Position numbers and translations under genes: made by a program. DNA of 64,000 nucleotides, taken from the NCBI RefSeq assembly GCF_001907975.1, contig NZ_CP017834.1:3219480-3283479 (forward strand), written 5' to 3'. The notes under the pieces were generated by a model. The model did no database searches and was not told the DNA's origin. It saw nothing but the letters and a program-made list of their open reading frames with translations. This document shows, one piece after another, positions 35,848 to 45,507 of this stretch (its first letter is position 1; each line of letters opens with the position of its first letter). The stretch comes from Silvanigrella aquatica. Lineage in GTDB: Bacteria; Bdellovibrionota_B; Oligoflexia; Silvanigrellales; Silvanigrellaceae.

Positions 35848-38800
35848 GCAACTTTTCTTTTCTTCAAGCAGATTGGGAGTTCCTATACGAAGCAGCAAAT
35901 AAAGCAGAAAATTCGATACATCATGATCCACGAACGTCTTGTTTTTATACTAGACGTTGTCTTGAGCTTGCTGTTTCTTGGTTATATAAGTTCGATAATT
36001 CTTTAAGCATGCCCTACCAAGATAATTTAAGTTCCCTTATCCATGAAAAAACATTTAAAGACCTTGTTGGCGAAGCATTATTTCAAAAAATGCGGATCAT
36101 TACAAAACTAGGTAACAACGCTGTTCATAGCAGTAGAGAAGTAACAACCAGAGACGCGATATTAACTGTAAAAGAATTATTTCACATATGTTATTGGCTA
36201 GCGCGGGGGTATAATAAATATCAAAAACTACCTGAATCATTAATGTATAATGATTCTTTAGTCCCCCAAACGATTCTCGTTCCGAAAAAAACAATTGAAC
36301 AATTAAAAACATACGAAACCGAATATCAAGAACAAAAAGAAAAAAATTCAAAATTAATAAATGATAAAACAAATTTAGATTCTGAAATTGAAAAATTAAG
36401 AGCAGAAATAGCAGAAATTAAAAAGCTAAATTCGGCAAGAATAGATACCCATGATTATTCCGAAGAACAAACGCGAGATTATTTTATTGATCTCTTATTA
36501 AAAGAATCAGGTTGGTCTTTAGGTAATGAAAAAGATCGAGAATATAAAGTAACAGGCATGCCAAGCAATTCAGGCGTTGGGTATGTTGACTATGTTTTGT
36601 GGGGGGATGATGGCAAACCACTTGGCGTTGTCGAAGCTAAACGTACTAAAAAAGATCCACAAATAGGGAAAGAACAAGCAAAACTGTATGCCGACTGCTT
36701 AGAAAAAGAACATGGTGTGCGTCCCGTTATTTTTTACACAAATGGCTACGATCATTATTTGTGGGATGATTTAAATTATCCTCCAAGAAAAGTTCAGGGT
36801 TTTTATACAAAACAAGAACTGCAACTCTTAATCCAGAGACGTAACACAAAAAAATCTATAGTTGATGCAGAAATAAATGATGAAATTGCAGGCCGTTATT
36901 ATCAATACCGTGCCATAAAAAAAATATGCGAATCTTTTGAAAAAGAAAAAAATCGCAAAGCTTTGGTTGTCATGGCCACAGGAACAGGTAAAACGAGAAC
37001 TGTTATTGCTCTGTGCGATGTTCTTATGCAAAGTAATTGGGTAAAACGAGTTTTGTTTTTAGCGGATAGAGTTTCGCTTGTAAAACAAGCTTTAAATGCG
37101 TTTAAAAAATTTCTGCCAAATTCTTCGCCTGTTAATTTAATTGAAGACCATGCAGGACAAGGGCGTGTGTGTGTTTCAACTTATCAGACTATGATGGGAT
37201 TAATTAACGAAACAAATGAAGAAAAAAGAATTTTTACCCCAGGTTATTTTGATTTAATTATTGTAGATGAAGCACACCGTTCCGTATATCAAAAATACAA
37301 ACATATTTTTAGTTACTTTGATTCGTTGCTTGTGGGGCTTACCGCTACTCCAAGAAGTGAAATAGATAGAAACACTTACGATCTTTTTGATCTCCAAGAA
37401 AATGTTCCAACAGATGCCTATGAATTATCTATTGCTATAGAAGAAAAATATTTAGTTCCGCCTATTCCTACTTCTGTTCCTACATGGTTTTTACGAGAAG
37501 GAATTAAATACAATGAACTTTCAGATCAAGAAAAACAGCAATGGGATGAAATAGAATGGAGTGAAGAAGCAGATGAAATAAGACCACAAACCATTGATGC
37601 TAGTGCTCTCAATAACTGGCTCTTTAACGTGAATACCGTAGATAAAGTTTTAGAATATTTAATGACGCGAGGTATTTGTGTAAATGGAGGCGATCGAATT
37701 GGAAAAACAATTATATTTGCAAAAAACCAAGCACACGCAAATTTTATTGCGGAGCGTTTTGATGCAAATTATCCACATTTTAAAGGTTCATTTGCCAAAA
37801 TTATTACCCATAGTACAGCCTATGCACAAAATATTTTGGAAGACTTTTCGATAAAAGAGAAAGAGCCGCATATAGCCATTTCTGTAGATATGCTTGATAC
37901 AGGGATAGATGTTCCAGAAGTTGTGAATCTTGTCTTTTTTAAAATGGTCAGATCAAAAACCAAGTTTTGGCAAATGATAGGTCGTGGTACACGCTTATGT
38001 CCTGATTTATTTGCTCCAGGCAAAGATAAAGAAAATTTTTATATTTTCGATTATTGTCAAAACTTAGAATTTTTTGGACAAAATCCAGAACTAAAAGAAC
38101 CTTCCGTTCAAAAGTCTATTTCACATCGTTTATTTACTACAAGGCTTGAATATATTCAAAGTTTAAATAATGATGCCAATTACATTGGAATTATTGATGA
38201 CACAAAAAAGGAACTGCACAAAGAAATAGCGGCAATGAATGTAGAGAATTTTGTAGTCAGGCACTATAGAAAAAGTGTTGAAAAATTTGCTAATTTTGAT
38301 TCTTGGAAAGAATTATCTGAAGATGATTATGAAGCCCTGTCTGACGAAGTTGCTGGGCTACCATGTGAATTAGAGGCAGAGCCTCAAGAATTAAAAAGAT
38401 TTGATATTTTAATGTACCAAATGCAAATATCTATATTAAACGATCAATCAGAATATCAAAAATATTCTGAAAAATTAATTTCAATTTGTAATTTACTTCA
38501 AGAAAAATCGAATATACCTAGCGTAGCTAAACATATGGATCTTATAATAGACATTCAAAATGAAGAATGGTGGCAAGATATCAACATTCCTATACTTGAA
38601 AATACAAGAAAAAATCTTAGAAATTTAGTTGTCTTTATTGAAAAATCTCAAAGAAGAATTGTTTATACCAATTTTGAGGACATAATTGATGAAGGTACAA
38701 TTGTTCCTATTCCAATTTCAGGGGAAAATAGTAACTTTTCTGCTGAGGGAAATTTAGAAAACTTTAAAATAAAAGCACAATTATTTTTAAAAAAACATTT

Positions 38801-39224
38801 AAATCATATTTCAATTCATAAAATTAAAATGAATGTTCCTTTAACAAAAAAAGATCTTTTAGAAATTGAAAAAATATTTATTGAAAACAATATTGGAAAC
38901 GAAGAGTCTATTCATCTAATTTCACAACAATCGGATGGCCTTGGTGTATTTATTCGAAGCCTTGTAGGATTAGATAAAGAAGCAGCTAAAAAAGCTTTTT
39001 CCTTATTCTTAAATGGTAAAACATTAAGTAGCAGTCAAATTAATTTTATAAATTTAATTATTGATCATTTAACTTCTAAAGGTAACATGGATCCTAAATT
39101 ACTTTATGAATCACCATTTACAGATCTAAGTAATAAAGGACCTGAAGGAATTTTTAATATAAAAGAAATAGATCATATATGTGAAATTTTATCTATGATT
39201 CATAAAAATGCAAAAGTTGCTTAA
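35844..39224 (+). CDS. hsdR: type I restriction endonuclease, R subunit (EcoEI-like) with DUF4145 N-terminus
   Basis: 1126-residue motor nuclease. Residues 1-115 resemble DUF4145 (FYTRRCLELAVSWLY, ITKLGNNAVHS), followed by a coiled coil (about 150-205). The nuclease core has Asp249 (GYVDYVLW) and Glu264-x-Lys266 (VVEAKRTKK). Helicase motifs: Walker A ATGTGKT (378-384), DEAH (475-478), GLTATPR, and late SVDMLDTGIDVPEV with QMIGRGTRL. The C-terminal third is the EcoEI-type R_C domain. It translocates DNA and cuts at a distance when the HsdS site is unmethylated. All key residues are intact, so the system looks active. Confidence 0.95.
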   Translation: MSNFSFLQADWEFLYEAANKAENSIHHDPRTSCFYTRRCLELAVSWLYKFDNSLSMPYQDNLSSLIHEKTFKDLVGEALFQKMRIITKLGNNAVHSSREVTTRDAILTVKELFHICYWLARGYNKYQKLPESLMYNDSLVPQTILVPKKTIEQLKTYETEYQEQKEKNSKLINDKTNLDSEIEKLRAEIAEIKKLNSARIDTHDYSEEQTRDYFIDLLLKESGWSLGNEKDREYKVTGMPSNSGVGYVDYVLWGDDGKPLGVVEAKRTKKDPQIGKEQAKLYADCLEKEHGVRPVIFYTNGYDHYLWDDLNYPPRKVQGFYTKQELQLLIQRRNTKKSIVDAEINDEIAGRYYQYRAIKKICESFEKEKNRKALVVMATGTGKTRTVIALCDVLMQSNWVKRVLFLADRVSLVKQALNAFKKFLPNSSPVNLIEDHAGQGRVCVSTYQTMMGLINETNEEKRIFTPGYFDLIIVDEAHRSVYQKYKHIFSYFDSLLVGLTATPRSEIDRNTYDLFDLQENVPTDAYELSIAIEEKYLVPPIPTSVPTWFLREGIKYNELSDQEKQQWDEIEWSEEADEIRPQTIDASALNNWLFNVNTVDKVLEYLMTRGICVNGGDRIGKTIIFAKNQAHANFIAERFDANYPHFKGSFAKIITHSTAYAQNILEDFSIKEKEPHIAISVDMLDTGIDVPEVVNLVFFKMVRSKTKFWQMIGRGTRLCPDLFAPGKDKENFYIFDYCQNLEFFGQNPELKEPSVQKSISHRLFTTRLEYIQSLNNDANYIGIIDDTKKELHKEIAAMNVENFVVRHYRKSVEKFANFDSWKELSEDDYEALSDEVAGLPCELEAEPQELKRFDILMYQMQISILNDQSEYQKYSEKLISICNLLQEKSNIPSVAKHMDLIIDIQNEEWWQDINIPILENTRKNLRNLVVFIEKSQRRIVYTNFEDIIDEGTIVPIPISGENSNFSAEGNLENFKIKAQLFLKKHLNHISIHKIKMNVPLTKKDLLEIEKIFIENNIGNEESIHLISQQSDGLGVFIRSLVGLDKEAAKKAFSLFLNGKTLSSSQINFINLIIDHLTSKGNMDPKLLYESPFTDLSNKGPEGIFNIKEIDHICEILSMIHKNAKVA

Positions 39225-39237
39225 GTAGGAAAATACT

Positions 39238-40194
39238 ATGACTCAGGAAGAAACTTATGCGGGACTAAAATTAACCCAAAAAACTTATGACTTTTTAAAA
39301 CAGCACTCAGACAATAAATATACTGCAAATGAAATTGCTGCGTGGATTTTTAAAAATTATCCAAAAGAATGTCTAGAAAAACAAAATAGATCGACAGCTC
39401 AAATCATGCCTTTAAATAATGACAATGCAATTGTTAAGCAAATTACGGCCGAGATTGCAGCTAAACGGCCACGCTTACAAAATCAGCATCCTCAAATTAA
39501 GACAACCGAAGGTCGGCCAAAAAAATATTACTATACGGAACAAAGCGATGCTGTTGAAATTATAAAAGCAGAAGAAAATTCATTTAAAAGTGAAGAAACT
39601 CAAAATGAAAATCAATTAAGTGAAAAAGATCTTTACCCTATTTTATCAGAATATTTGTGGTCAGAACTAGAGATATATAGCAAAATAATTAATGAAAAAT
39701 GTTCAAAAAATTCTCGAGGACCAAATGGGAACAAGTGGCTTTACCCCGATGTTGTTGGCATGCAAGACTTAACACAAGGCTGGCTTCGTGAAGTTAAGGA
39801 CTGTGTCAAAGTTTATTCGGATAAAGAAACAAAATTATGGTCTTTTGAAGTTAAAATTCTTTTGAACCGATCAAATGTTCGTGAATCTTTTTTTCAGACA
39901 GTGAGTAATTCTTCTTGGGCTAATTTTAGTTATTTAGTTGCTTCAGAAATAGAAGAAAAAACCCTATCAGAACTAAGAATGTTATCCAGTTTACATGGGA
40001 TTGGATTGATTAAGCTTGATATAGAAATTCCTTCGGAAAGCCAAATTTTAATTCCAGCTAAAGAGCGATCTGATGTCGATTGGAGCAGTGCAAATAGAAT
40101 AGCCGACGAAAATAGTGATTTTTTAGAATATATAAAGTTAATTAAGCAAGCATATCAAACTGGAGAAGTAAGAAGAAAAGATTGGGATCATTGA
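39238..40194 (+). CDS. COG2958/HrgA-type protein, fourth gene of the type I RM operon
   Basis: 318 residues, start ATG 13 bases after hsdR. The N-terminal 100 residues form a winged-helix-like module (LTQKTYDFLKQHSDNKYTANEIAAWIF, then AEIAAKRPRLQNQHPQIKTTEGRPKKYYYT). The C-terminal part (about 125-318) has LYPILSEYLWSEL, GNKWLYPDVVGM, LWSFEVKILL and QILIPAKERSDVDW, a layout like PD-(D/E)xK nuclease folds: Asp of YPDVVG and Glu-x-Lys of FEVK could be the catalytic set. This matches the COG2958 family, to which Helicobacter HrgA belongs and which is often linked with restriction systems. Its biochemical role is unproven. Confidence 0.75.
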   Translation: MTQEETYAGLKLTQKTYDFLKQHSDNKYTANEIAAWIFKNYPKECLEKQNRSTAQIMPLNNDNAIVKQITAEIAAKRPRLQNQHPQIKTTEGRPKKYYYTEQSDAVEIIKAEENSFKSEETQNENQLSEKDLYPILSEYLWSELEIYSKIINEKCSKNSRGPNGNKWLYPDVVGMQDLTQGWLREVKDCVKVYSDKETKLWSFEVKILLNRSNVRESFFQTVSNSSWANFSYLVASEIEEKTLSELRMLSSLHGIGLIKLDIEIPSESQILIPAKERSDVDWSSANRIADENSDFLEYIKLIKQAYQTGEVRRKDWDH

Positions 40195-40287
40195 AAAGTT
40201 TAAATATATATCTTGCCGATAAGGCGTATATAGATAAAAAAACAAAGCACATTTTATAAATGATTGTCTCAGAATTGCATACCTCGA

Positions 40288-40337
40288 TTAAACTTTCAAA
40301 ATCAAAAAAGAGCTTTCTTTTGATTTTGAAAGTTTAA
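40288..40337 (+). terminator. inverted repeat after the type I RM operon, candidate terminator
   Basis: TTAAACTTTCAAAATCAAAA (40288-40307) is the reverse complement of the sequence TTTTGATTTTGAAAGTTTAA ending at 40337, giving a stem of about 20 pairs around a short loop (AAGAGCTTTC). It lies about 95 bases after the last gene of the operon. Confidence 0.6.
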
Positions 40338-40583
40338 TATTGGAGCCTAACAAAAACTAACAATTTTTAAATTCCGCAAAAATTGTAGCAAATACCACAA
40401 TGATTAGCAGCATTGCAAATACTAAAGTTGTTTATAATTTAAAATGGCCATTTTTTACAATATATCCTTCTAATCAGCACTTAGCAAAAATAACATTTTT
40501 TTGGACTAATAAAAATGAGGGATATACAGATAAATTTGGTATAGTATATGACCTTAGTTGTATTTATTGTAATAATTTTGTAA

Positions 40584-40802
40584 ATTTATTATGCAGGAAC
40601 ACCAAAGTTTATTTATGAATCAAATGAGGAGCTTTTCCAAATAAAAGAACTTTATGAAATATTAAATATACATAAAATAAATATTAATATTATTTTTTAT
40701 AATATGTTACATTTTACTAAAAAAAATAAAAAATCCATTAGAATTAATATCAAAAAATCTTATTCCAATGATTTCAACTCACATATAAAAAAAATAAAAT
40801 AG
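40584..40802 (+). pseudogene. remnant of an unidentified protein gene, fragment 1
   Basis: Open frame without a start codon, containing AGTPKFIYESNEELFQIKEL and then a basic Asn/Lys/Ile-rich tail, ending at 40800-40802. The first part reads like genuine protein sequence; the rest may be drift. No family recognised. Confidence 0.3.
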
Positions 40803-40888
40803 TATTAATTAGTTAAAATTAAACAGCACAAATGAAATTGAAGCTATCCATAAAAAATTAATTGAAATTTTATAAAAATTAAATTTAA

Positions 40889-41083
40889 GTATTAAAAATT
40901 CAAATTTTAACACAGTCTAAAGTTAATGAAGAGGAAGATTATAGTAATATTGATGAAATCTTTCAATATTCAATCACTTATCTCAACCAAGCTCAACCAA
41001 AAGTTGATCACATTATAGCTGATATTTTAAAAATTGGTTCTGATTTAAGTAACATAAAATTTGACATAGTTTTCATAAATTAA
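40889..41083 (+). pseudogene. remnant of an unidentified protein gene, fragment 2
   Basis: A 64-codon frame without ATG, with acidic and amphipathic sequence (SKVNEEEDYSNIDEIFQYS, then LNQAQPKVDHIIADILKIG). Coding-like in composition, but without a start codon or ribosome site; it may be the 3' end of the same decayed gene as the fragment at 40584. Confidence 0.35.
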
Positions 41084-41134
41084 TTATGATATAACTTCTA
41101 TGCAGTTTAATTTATAATTAAAAAGGAACCTATT

Positions 41135-41605
41135 GTGGACTTACTGGAAATTCTCAAATCAAAGCTTCCTGCGGAATACTTATTTAAAACTATGAGTTTA
41201 TGGCCACCATATTTAGGAGCGGGAATAAAAATAACCAATATTAGCAAAGACTTTCTTATGCTCGATGTGGCTATGAATTTAAAATGGTACAATAGAAATT
41301 TCGTAGGCACCCATTTTGGAGGCTCCTTATTTTCAATGACCGACCCTTTTTATATGCTTATGCTCATAAAAAGTCTAGGTTCTGAATATATTATTTGGGA
41401 TAAAGCTTCTAAAATTGAATTTATTAAACCTGGTAAAGGAACAGTTAAAGCTCATTTTGAATTTACACAAGATGAAATTGATGAAATTAGACAGCATGCT
41501 GAAAGTAAAAAGAAGTATTTATTTAATAAAGAAGTTTTTATTTTTGATGAACAAGGTGATATTATTGCAAAAGTAGAAAAAACTTTATATGTAAAAAAGA
41601 TATAA
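41135..41605 (+). CDS. DUF4442 protein (hotdog-fold, thioesterase-like)
   Basis: 156 residues, start GTG at 41135 with AAGGA nine bases upstream. The hotdog core is visible: MLDVAMNLKWYNRNFVGTHFGGSLFSMTDPFYMLML, with the His/Gly/Gly turn preceding the central helix, then strands KIEFIKPGKGTVKAHFEF and VFIFDEQGDIIAKVEKTLYV. DUF4442 proteins are relatives of PaaI-type acyl-CoA thioesterases; the substrate is not known. Monocistronic, ending in a terminator shared with sucD. Confidence 0.8.
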   Translation: MDLLEILKSKLPAEYLFKTMSLWPPYLGAGIKITNISKDFLMLDVAMNLKWYNRNFVGTHFGGSLFSMTDPFYMLMLIKSLGSEYIIWDKASKIEFIKPGKGTVKAHFEFTQDEIDEIRQHAESKKKYLFNKEVFIFDEQGDIIAKVEKTLYVKKI

Positions 41606-41621
41606 AGTTTCAATAAGACAT

Positions 41622-41652
41622 AATAAAAAAAAGGCAGAATTTCTGCCTTTTT
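41622..41652. terminator. bidirectional intrinsic terminator between DUF4442 gene and sucD
   Basis: AAGGCAG (41631-41637) and CTGCCTT (41643-41649) form the stem, with poly-A before and poly-T after so that both strands end in U runs. It serves convergent genes. Confidence 0.85.
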
Positions 41653-41655
41653 AAA

Positions 41656-42537
41656 TTACTTACCTAATGCTTTTTTCAAAGTGATTCCCATATCTGCAGG
41701 GCTCATAGCCACATGCAATCCACAGGATTTCATAGCTTCAATTTTTTCTTCTGCAGTTCCTTTTCCGCCGCTGATAATTGCGCCCGCATGCCCCATACGT
41801 TTGCCTTTTGGAGCTGTTTGACCAGCAATAAAGCCTACCACAGGTTTTTTCATGTTTCTTTTAATCCATTCAGCAGCTTCAATTTCCAAATTACCACCAA
41901 TTTCACCAATCATAATAACAGCATCGGTGTCTGGATCTTGTTGGAACATCTCTAGAACTTCAATAAAACTTGTACCATTAATAGGATCGCCACCAATGCC
42001 CACGCATGTGGATTGACCAATTCCTAAAGCGGAAGTTTGCCCCACAGCTTCATAAGTTAACGTTCCAGACTTACTGATAATCCCAACACGGCCTGGCAAG
42101 TGGATATGTCCTGGCATAATTCCGATTTTGCACTTGTCACCAGGAGTGATCACACCAGGACAGTTTGGTCCAATTAAACGCGTACGACCACCTGCGTTGT
42201 TAAGTGCTTTTCTCACTCTCAACATATCGAGTACAGGAATGCCTTCTGTGATGGCAACAATCAATTCAATACCCGCATCAATGGCTTCTAAAATAGAATC
42301 TGCTGCAAAAGGAGGGGGTACAAAAATCATGGATGCATTGGCACCTGTTTTATGCATAGCTTCTGCAACAGTATTGAATACAGGTCTATCTAAAACAGTA
42401 GAGCCGCCTTTTCCAGGCACCACACCGCCAACCAACTGAGTTCCATACTCTGCACATTTTTCAGAGTGAAATTTTCCTGCGCTTCCTGAAATACCTTGGC
42501 AAATAAGTTTAGTTTGTTTCCCAACGAGAATTGACAT
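41656..42537 (-). CDS. sucD: succinate-CoA ligase (ADP-forming), alpha subunit
   Basis: TCA-cycle enzyme making ATP (or GTP) from succinyl-CoA. 293 residues. CoA-binding [15 protein letters not shown] at the N-terminus (the usual Thr/Phe in GxTGxxGxFH is Ser here), the phospho-histidine in [20 protein letters not shown], and [21 protein letters not shown] are clear. Follows sucC by 24 bases. Confidence 0.97.
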   Translation of the reverse strand: MSILVGKQTKLICQGISGSAGKFHSEKCAEYGTQLVGGVVPGKGGSTVLDRPVFNTVAEAMHKTGANASMIFVPPPFAADSILEAIDAGIELIVAITEGIPVLDMLRVRKALNNAGGRTRLIGPNCPGVITPGDKCKIGIMPGHIHLPGRVGIISKSGTLTYEAVGQTSALGIGQSTCVGIGGDPINGTSFIEVLEMFQQDPDTDAVIMIGEIGGNLEIEAAEWIKRNMKKPVVGFIAGQTAPKGKRMGHAGAIISGGKGTAEEKIEAMKSCGLHVAMSPADMGITLKKALGK

Positions 42538-42561
42538 ATTTTTAATCCTTTTAATCTTTTG

Positions 42562-43740
42562 TTACTTTACAGCATTGACAATTTTTTGCGCACCATCACC
42601 CATGGATGAAGCACTTAAAATATTTAATCCAGATTCACTAAGAATTTTTTTACCAAGTTCTACGTTGGTACCTTCAAGGCGAACGACAAGAGGAACTTTT
42701 AATCCGAGTTCTTTAGCTGCGGCAACAATACCGTTTGCAATAACATCGCATTTCATAATCCCACCAAAAATATTTACAAATATTCCTTTTACAGCATTAT
42801 CACGAAGAATAATACGGAATGCTTGTGTTACGGTTTCTTGACTTGCTCCACCGCCCACATCTAAAAAGTTGGCAGGTTGTCCACCTGTTTGTTTAATTAT
42901 GTCCATAGTTGCCATAGCAAGACCAGCACCATTTACTAGACAACCGATGTTACCCTCTAACGAAACATAACTTAATCCATATTTAGATGCTTCTAATTCT
43001 CTAGCATCATCTTCTTCATAATCGCGAAGATCTGCAATATTTGGATGCCGAAACAGAGCATTTTCATCAAAACTCATTTTGCAATCAAGGATTGCTAATG
43101 TTCCTTTTTTAGTCAGAACAAGTGGATTTATTTCAACCATAGAGCAATCATATTCTAAAAATGCTTGGTATAAACCTTTTAAAGTTTTTGCAAAATCTTT
43201 GGCAAGAGGAGTTCCTAAACCAAATCCTAATGCGAGACTTAATTTACGTATTGTAAAATCGTGTAAGCCCACAGTGGGATCGATATCTGCGGTGATGATT
43301 TTTTCAGGATGTTTTTCAGCAACTTCTTCAATATCCATGCCACCTTCTGTTGATGCCATAATACCAATAGAAGCCGTTTCACGATTGACTACGAGTGCAA
43401 AATAATACTCTTTATCAATATCACAACCTTCAGCAACAAGTAATTTATTTACTTTTTTTCCTTGTGGTCCCGTTTGATTAGTGACAAGAGTCATTCCCAA
43501 CATTTTTTCCGCAGCTGCATAAGCTTCATCTGGAGTTTTTACAAGCTTCACACCACCCGCTTTTCCACGACCACCGGAATGAACTTGTGCTTTTATAACA
43601 GCGACTCTTCCCTCTTTTCCACAAGATAAACTGCGCGCTGCCCATTCTGCTTCTGTTGCAGTGTATGCCAGCTTCCCTAGGGGAATACTTAAACCAAAAC
43701 GGGAAAGGAGTTCCTTTGCCTGATACTCATGAATATTCAT
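42562..43740 (-). CDS. sucC: succinate-CoA ligase (ADP-forming), beta subunit
   Basis: 392 residues from ATG 43740, which has GGAGAG upstream and begins [16 protein letters not shown] as the family does; the frame to 43767 is not used. ATP-grasp domain with [28 protein letters not shown] and the C-terminal ligase domain with [15 protein letters not shown] and [11 protein letters not shown]. First gene of sucC-sucD. In this organism it could run in either direction, alongside DcuB and a reductive branch. Confidence 0.97.
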   Translation of the reverse strand: MNIHEYQAKELLSRFGLSIPLGKLAYTATEAEWAARSLSCGKEGRVAVIKAQVHSGGRGKAGGVKLVKTPDEAYAAAEKMLGMTLVTNQTGPQGKKVNKLLVAEGCDIDKEYYFALVVNRETASIGIMASTEGGMDIEEVAEKHPEKIITADIDPTVGLHDFTIRKLSLALGFGLGTPLAKDFAKTLKGLYQAFLEYDCSMVEINPLVLTKKGTLAILDCKMSFDENALFRHPNIADLRDYEEDDARELEASKYGLSYVSLEGNIGCLVNGAGLAMATMDIIKQTGGQPANFLDVGGGASQETVTQAFRIILRDNAVKGIFVNIFGGIMKCDVIANGIVAAAKELGLKVPLVVRLEGTNVELGKKILSESGLNILSASSMGDGAQKIVNAVK

Positions 43741-43803
43741 GAAACTCTCCAAAATTAAAAAGACCATTTAATGAAACGGGCACCAAGCCCCACTTGTTCC
43801 TAA

Positions 43804-43815
43804 AGACAATTGTCT
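43804..43815. promoter_or_regulatory. 12-bp perfect palindrome upstream of sucC
   Basis: AGACAATTGTCT lies 64 bases before the sucC ATG, where an operator would be expected. No regulator is identified. A 12-base palindrome can occur by chance, so this is a candidate only. Confidence 0.3.
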
Positions 43816-43899
43816 CAACAGTGAGCGACTTTACATTTATTTTTAAGGGAGATAAAGGGGGGCGAATTCAAGTAAATTGAATAAATTCGAGGAAAGTTT

Positions 43900-44205
43900 T
43901 TAGGAGTTGTTTATTTTATTTTCAGCAAATTCTTTTAATGATTTTGAAAAACTTGTTAAAGTACTAGATAAGGAGCGAGATTGTTTATGAAGTTCTCTCA
44001 TCTGCTCTTTCATAAGATTGCTCAATATAGATAATTTATTATTTTGATTTCCTGCTTTTTTAAGCTCAGCATCAATATATTCTTGAAACATATATGCTTC
44101 TTCTCTTTTCTCTTCAGGCAGAGTTTGAAAATAATCATTTCTTTTTTGCAATGCTTTCAATAAGTCAGGCGAGTGAAGCTCTACATACCTATTTTCTTTG
44201 TCCAA
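43900..44205 (-). CDS. small helical protein, function unknown
   Basis: 101 residues, soluble and charged, predicted almost entirely helical with coiled-coil character (KLSILSNLMKEQMRELHKQSRSL). A ribosome site AAGGAGA lies eight bases before the ATG. No family recognised. It stands alone between sucC and the menF-like gene. Confidence 0.65.
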   Translation of the reverse strand: MDKENRYVELHSPDLLKALQKRNDYFQTLPEEKREEAYMFQEYIDAELKKAGNQNNKLSILSNLMKEQMRELHKQSRSLSSTLTSFSKSLKEFAENKINNS

Positions 44206-44394
44206 AAAAATCTCCTTCAGCGGCGCATACCGTAAGTGTACGCAATTCTATAGTGCTATAAAAAAACGCTGATTTCTAGTGTTTTTTTGAAAAATACAAT
44301 GCTTTTATGTGATTAGATAAAAAATATTTATTTACAAAAAGCACGTAAATATTTAATTTTTTTGATTATTTATTTTTTAATTATCACGTATTGT

Positions 44395-44419
44395 TATAAG
44401 AATTATTAAAATTCTTATA
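44395..44419. repeat. 10-bp perfect inverted repeat after the menF-like gene
   Basis: TATAAGAATT (44395-44404) and AATTCTTATA (44410-44419) with a 5-base loop, directly after the menF-like stop at 44422. It is AT-only except for one pair and has no clear U run, so it is a weak terminator candidate. Confidence 0.35.
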
Positions 44420-44421
44420 AA

Positions 44422-45492
44422 TCAAAGACCTAAACTATATTTGATAGCATCCATTTTTGACTCAATTTCTTGCCACTCTAAATTGATATCACTTTCTAAA
44501 ATAACCCCTCCGCCTGCACATATTTTAACAATATTGTCTTGCCACTGCATGCCCCTAATCGTGCAAATACATATGGAATTATTTTCATCTAATATAATTC
44601 CAAAAGGAGCAGCATAATACCCTCTATTTAATATTTCCTCTTTTGTTTGTGGTAACCAGTTGCCTTGACTGTTTTTAGGCAAAGATCCTACGGCAGCCGT
44701 TGGATGAATTTCTTTTAAAAATTTTTCAAACTGAAAAGGAAAATTCTCTTTAAGTTTAACTAAAATATCCGTTTTTAAATGTATCAATTTAGGCAATTCT
44801 AAAATTTTAGTTTCTCCAATAGAAACCATTCCAAATTGAGAAAGAGAGTGTTTCAAACCTTCAATGACTAACAAATGTTCTTTTTGCATTTTTTGATTAT
44901 TTACAAAGGCTTCTTTATTTACATTTTTTGCATTTGGAACTGTTCCTGCAAGTGCAATCGTTTGAACATAACAATCATTCTGTATAAATAATAGCTCAGG
45001 TGTTGAACCAATAAAACCATTAAATTGATTCCAATATCCGTAAATATAAGTTGAATTTTGATTTTTATTTTCAAGTAAACTTTTAATTAAATAGACTTTA
45101 TTTTTTGTTGATATTAAAGATTGCCCATTCAAAGAAGAATAAGGGACACCTTTTTTTAAATAGCCAGTATCAATAGCATTTTTTATTGATTCAAACTGAT
45201 TAATATAATTTTTTTTACTTAATTCATTCCATGATATTTGAGGTTTTTCAGAGAACTCTTTTGAAATTAATTTAAGCATTTCAGAATAGCTTATTTCAAA
45301 AAATACTTCTCCTTTAAAATACGGTGAAGAATGATTCATATAAAAATCATTTAAATAAAAATAAGGCGGATTTAAAATACATTCATTATTTTTAAAATCA
45401 CTTTGATGAGTCATTACATAAATTTTATTCTCGGAAGGAATACCAATAAAGCATCCACAATTCCAAAAATTTTTTATCAAATTATCATTCAT
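44422..45492 (-). CDS. menF: isochorismate synthase (chorismate-binding enzyme), MenF-like
   Basis: 356 residues, the size of compact MenF/EntC enzymes. Chorismate-binding motifs: GFIGSTPELLF, ALAGTVPNA, KEHLLVIEGL (general-base region), HPTAAVGSLPK, GYYAAPFGII, and Mg-binding CAGGGVILESDINLEWQEIESK. Function as isochorismate synthase rather than salicylate or anthranilate synthase is inferred from the other men genes at 16.7-21.5 kb. It is separate from that operon, and menD and menH are outside the window. Confidence 0.82.
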   Translation of the reverse strand: MNDNLIKNFWNCGCFIGIPSENKIYVMTHQSDFKNNECILNPPYFYLNDFYMNHSSPYFKGEVFFEISYSEMLKLISKEFSEKPQISWNELSKKNYINQFESIKNAIDTGYLKKGVPYSSLNGQSLISTKNKVYLIKSLLENKNQNSTYIYGYWNQFNGFIGSTPELLFIQNDCYVQTIALAGTVPNAKNVNKEAFVNNQKMQKEHLLVIEGLKHSLSQFGMVSIGETKILELPKLIHLKTDILVKLKENFPFQFEKFLKEIHPTAAVGSLPKNSQGNWLPQTKEEILNRGYYAAPFGIILDENNSICICTIRGMQWQDNIVKICAGGGVILESDINLEWQEIESKMDAIKYSLGL

Positions 45493-45507
45493 TAATTAAA
45501 ACCTTTT

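Larger units (their letters stand above)
40195..41134 (+). other. gene-poor region with decayed coding fragments
   Basis: 940 AT-rich bases after the RM operon. A 72-residue open frame at 40400-40618 has no ribosome site or family signal. Two coding-like stretches without start codons, 40584-40802 and 40889-41083, are listed as pseudogene remnants. The hairpin-like repeat TTGATTTTGAAAGTTTAA near 40319-40337 matches a complement at 40288-40305 and may be the terminator of the operon. Confidence 0.5.

Noticed and set aside
40400-40618. 72-residue plus-strand frame after the RM operon
   Set aside because: No ribosome site and no family signal; cannot be told from chance.
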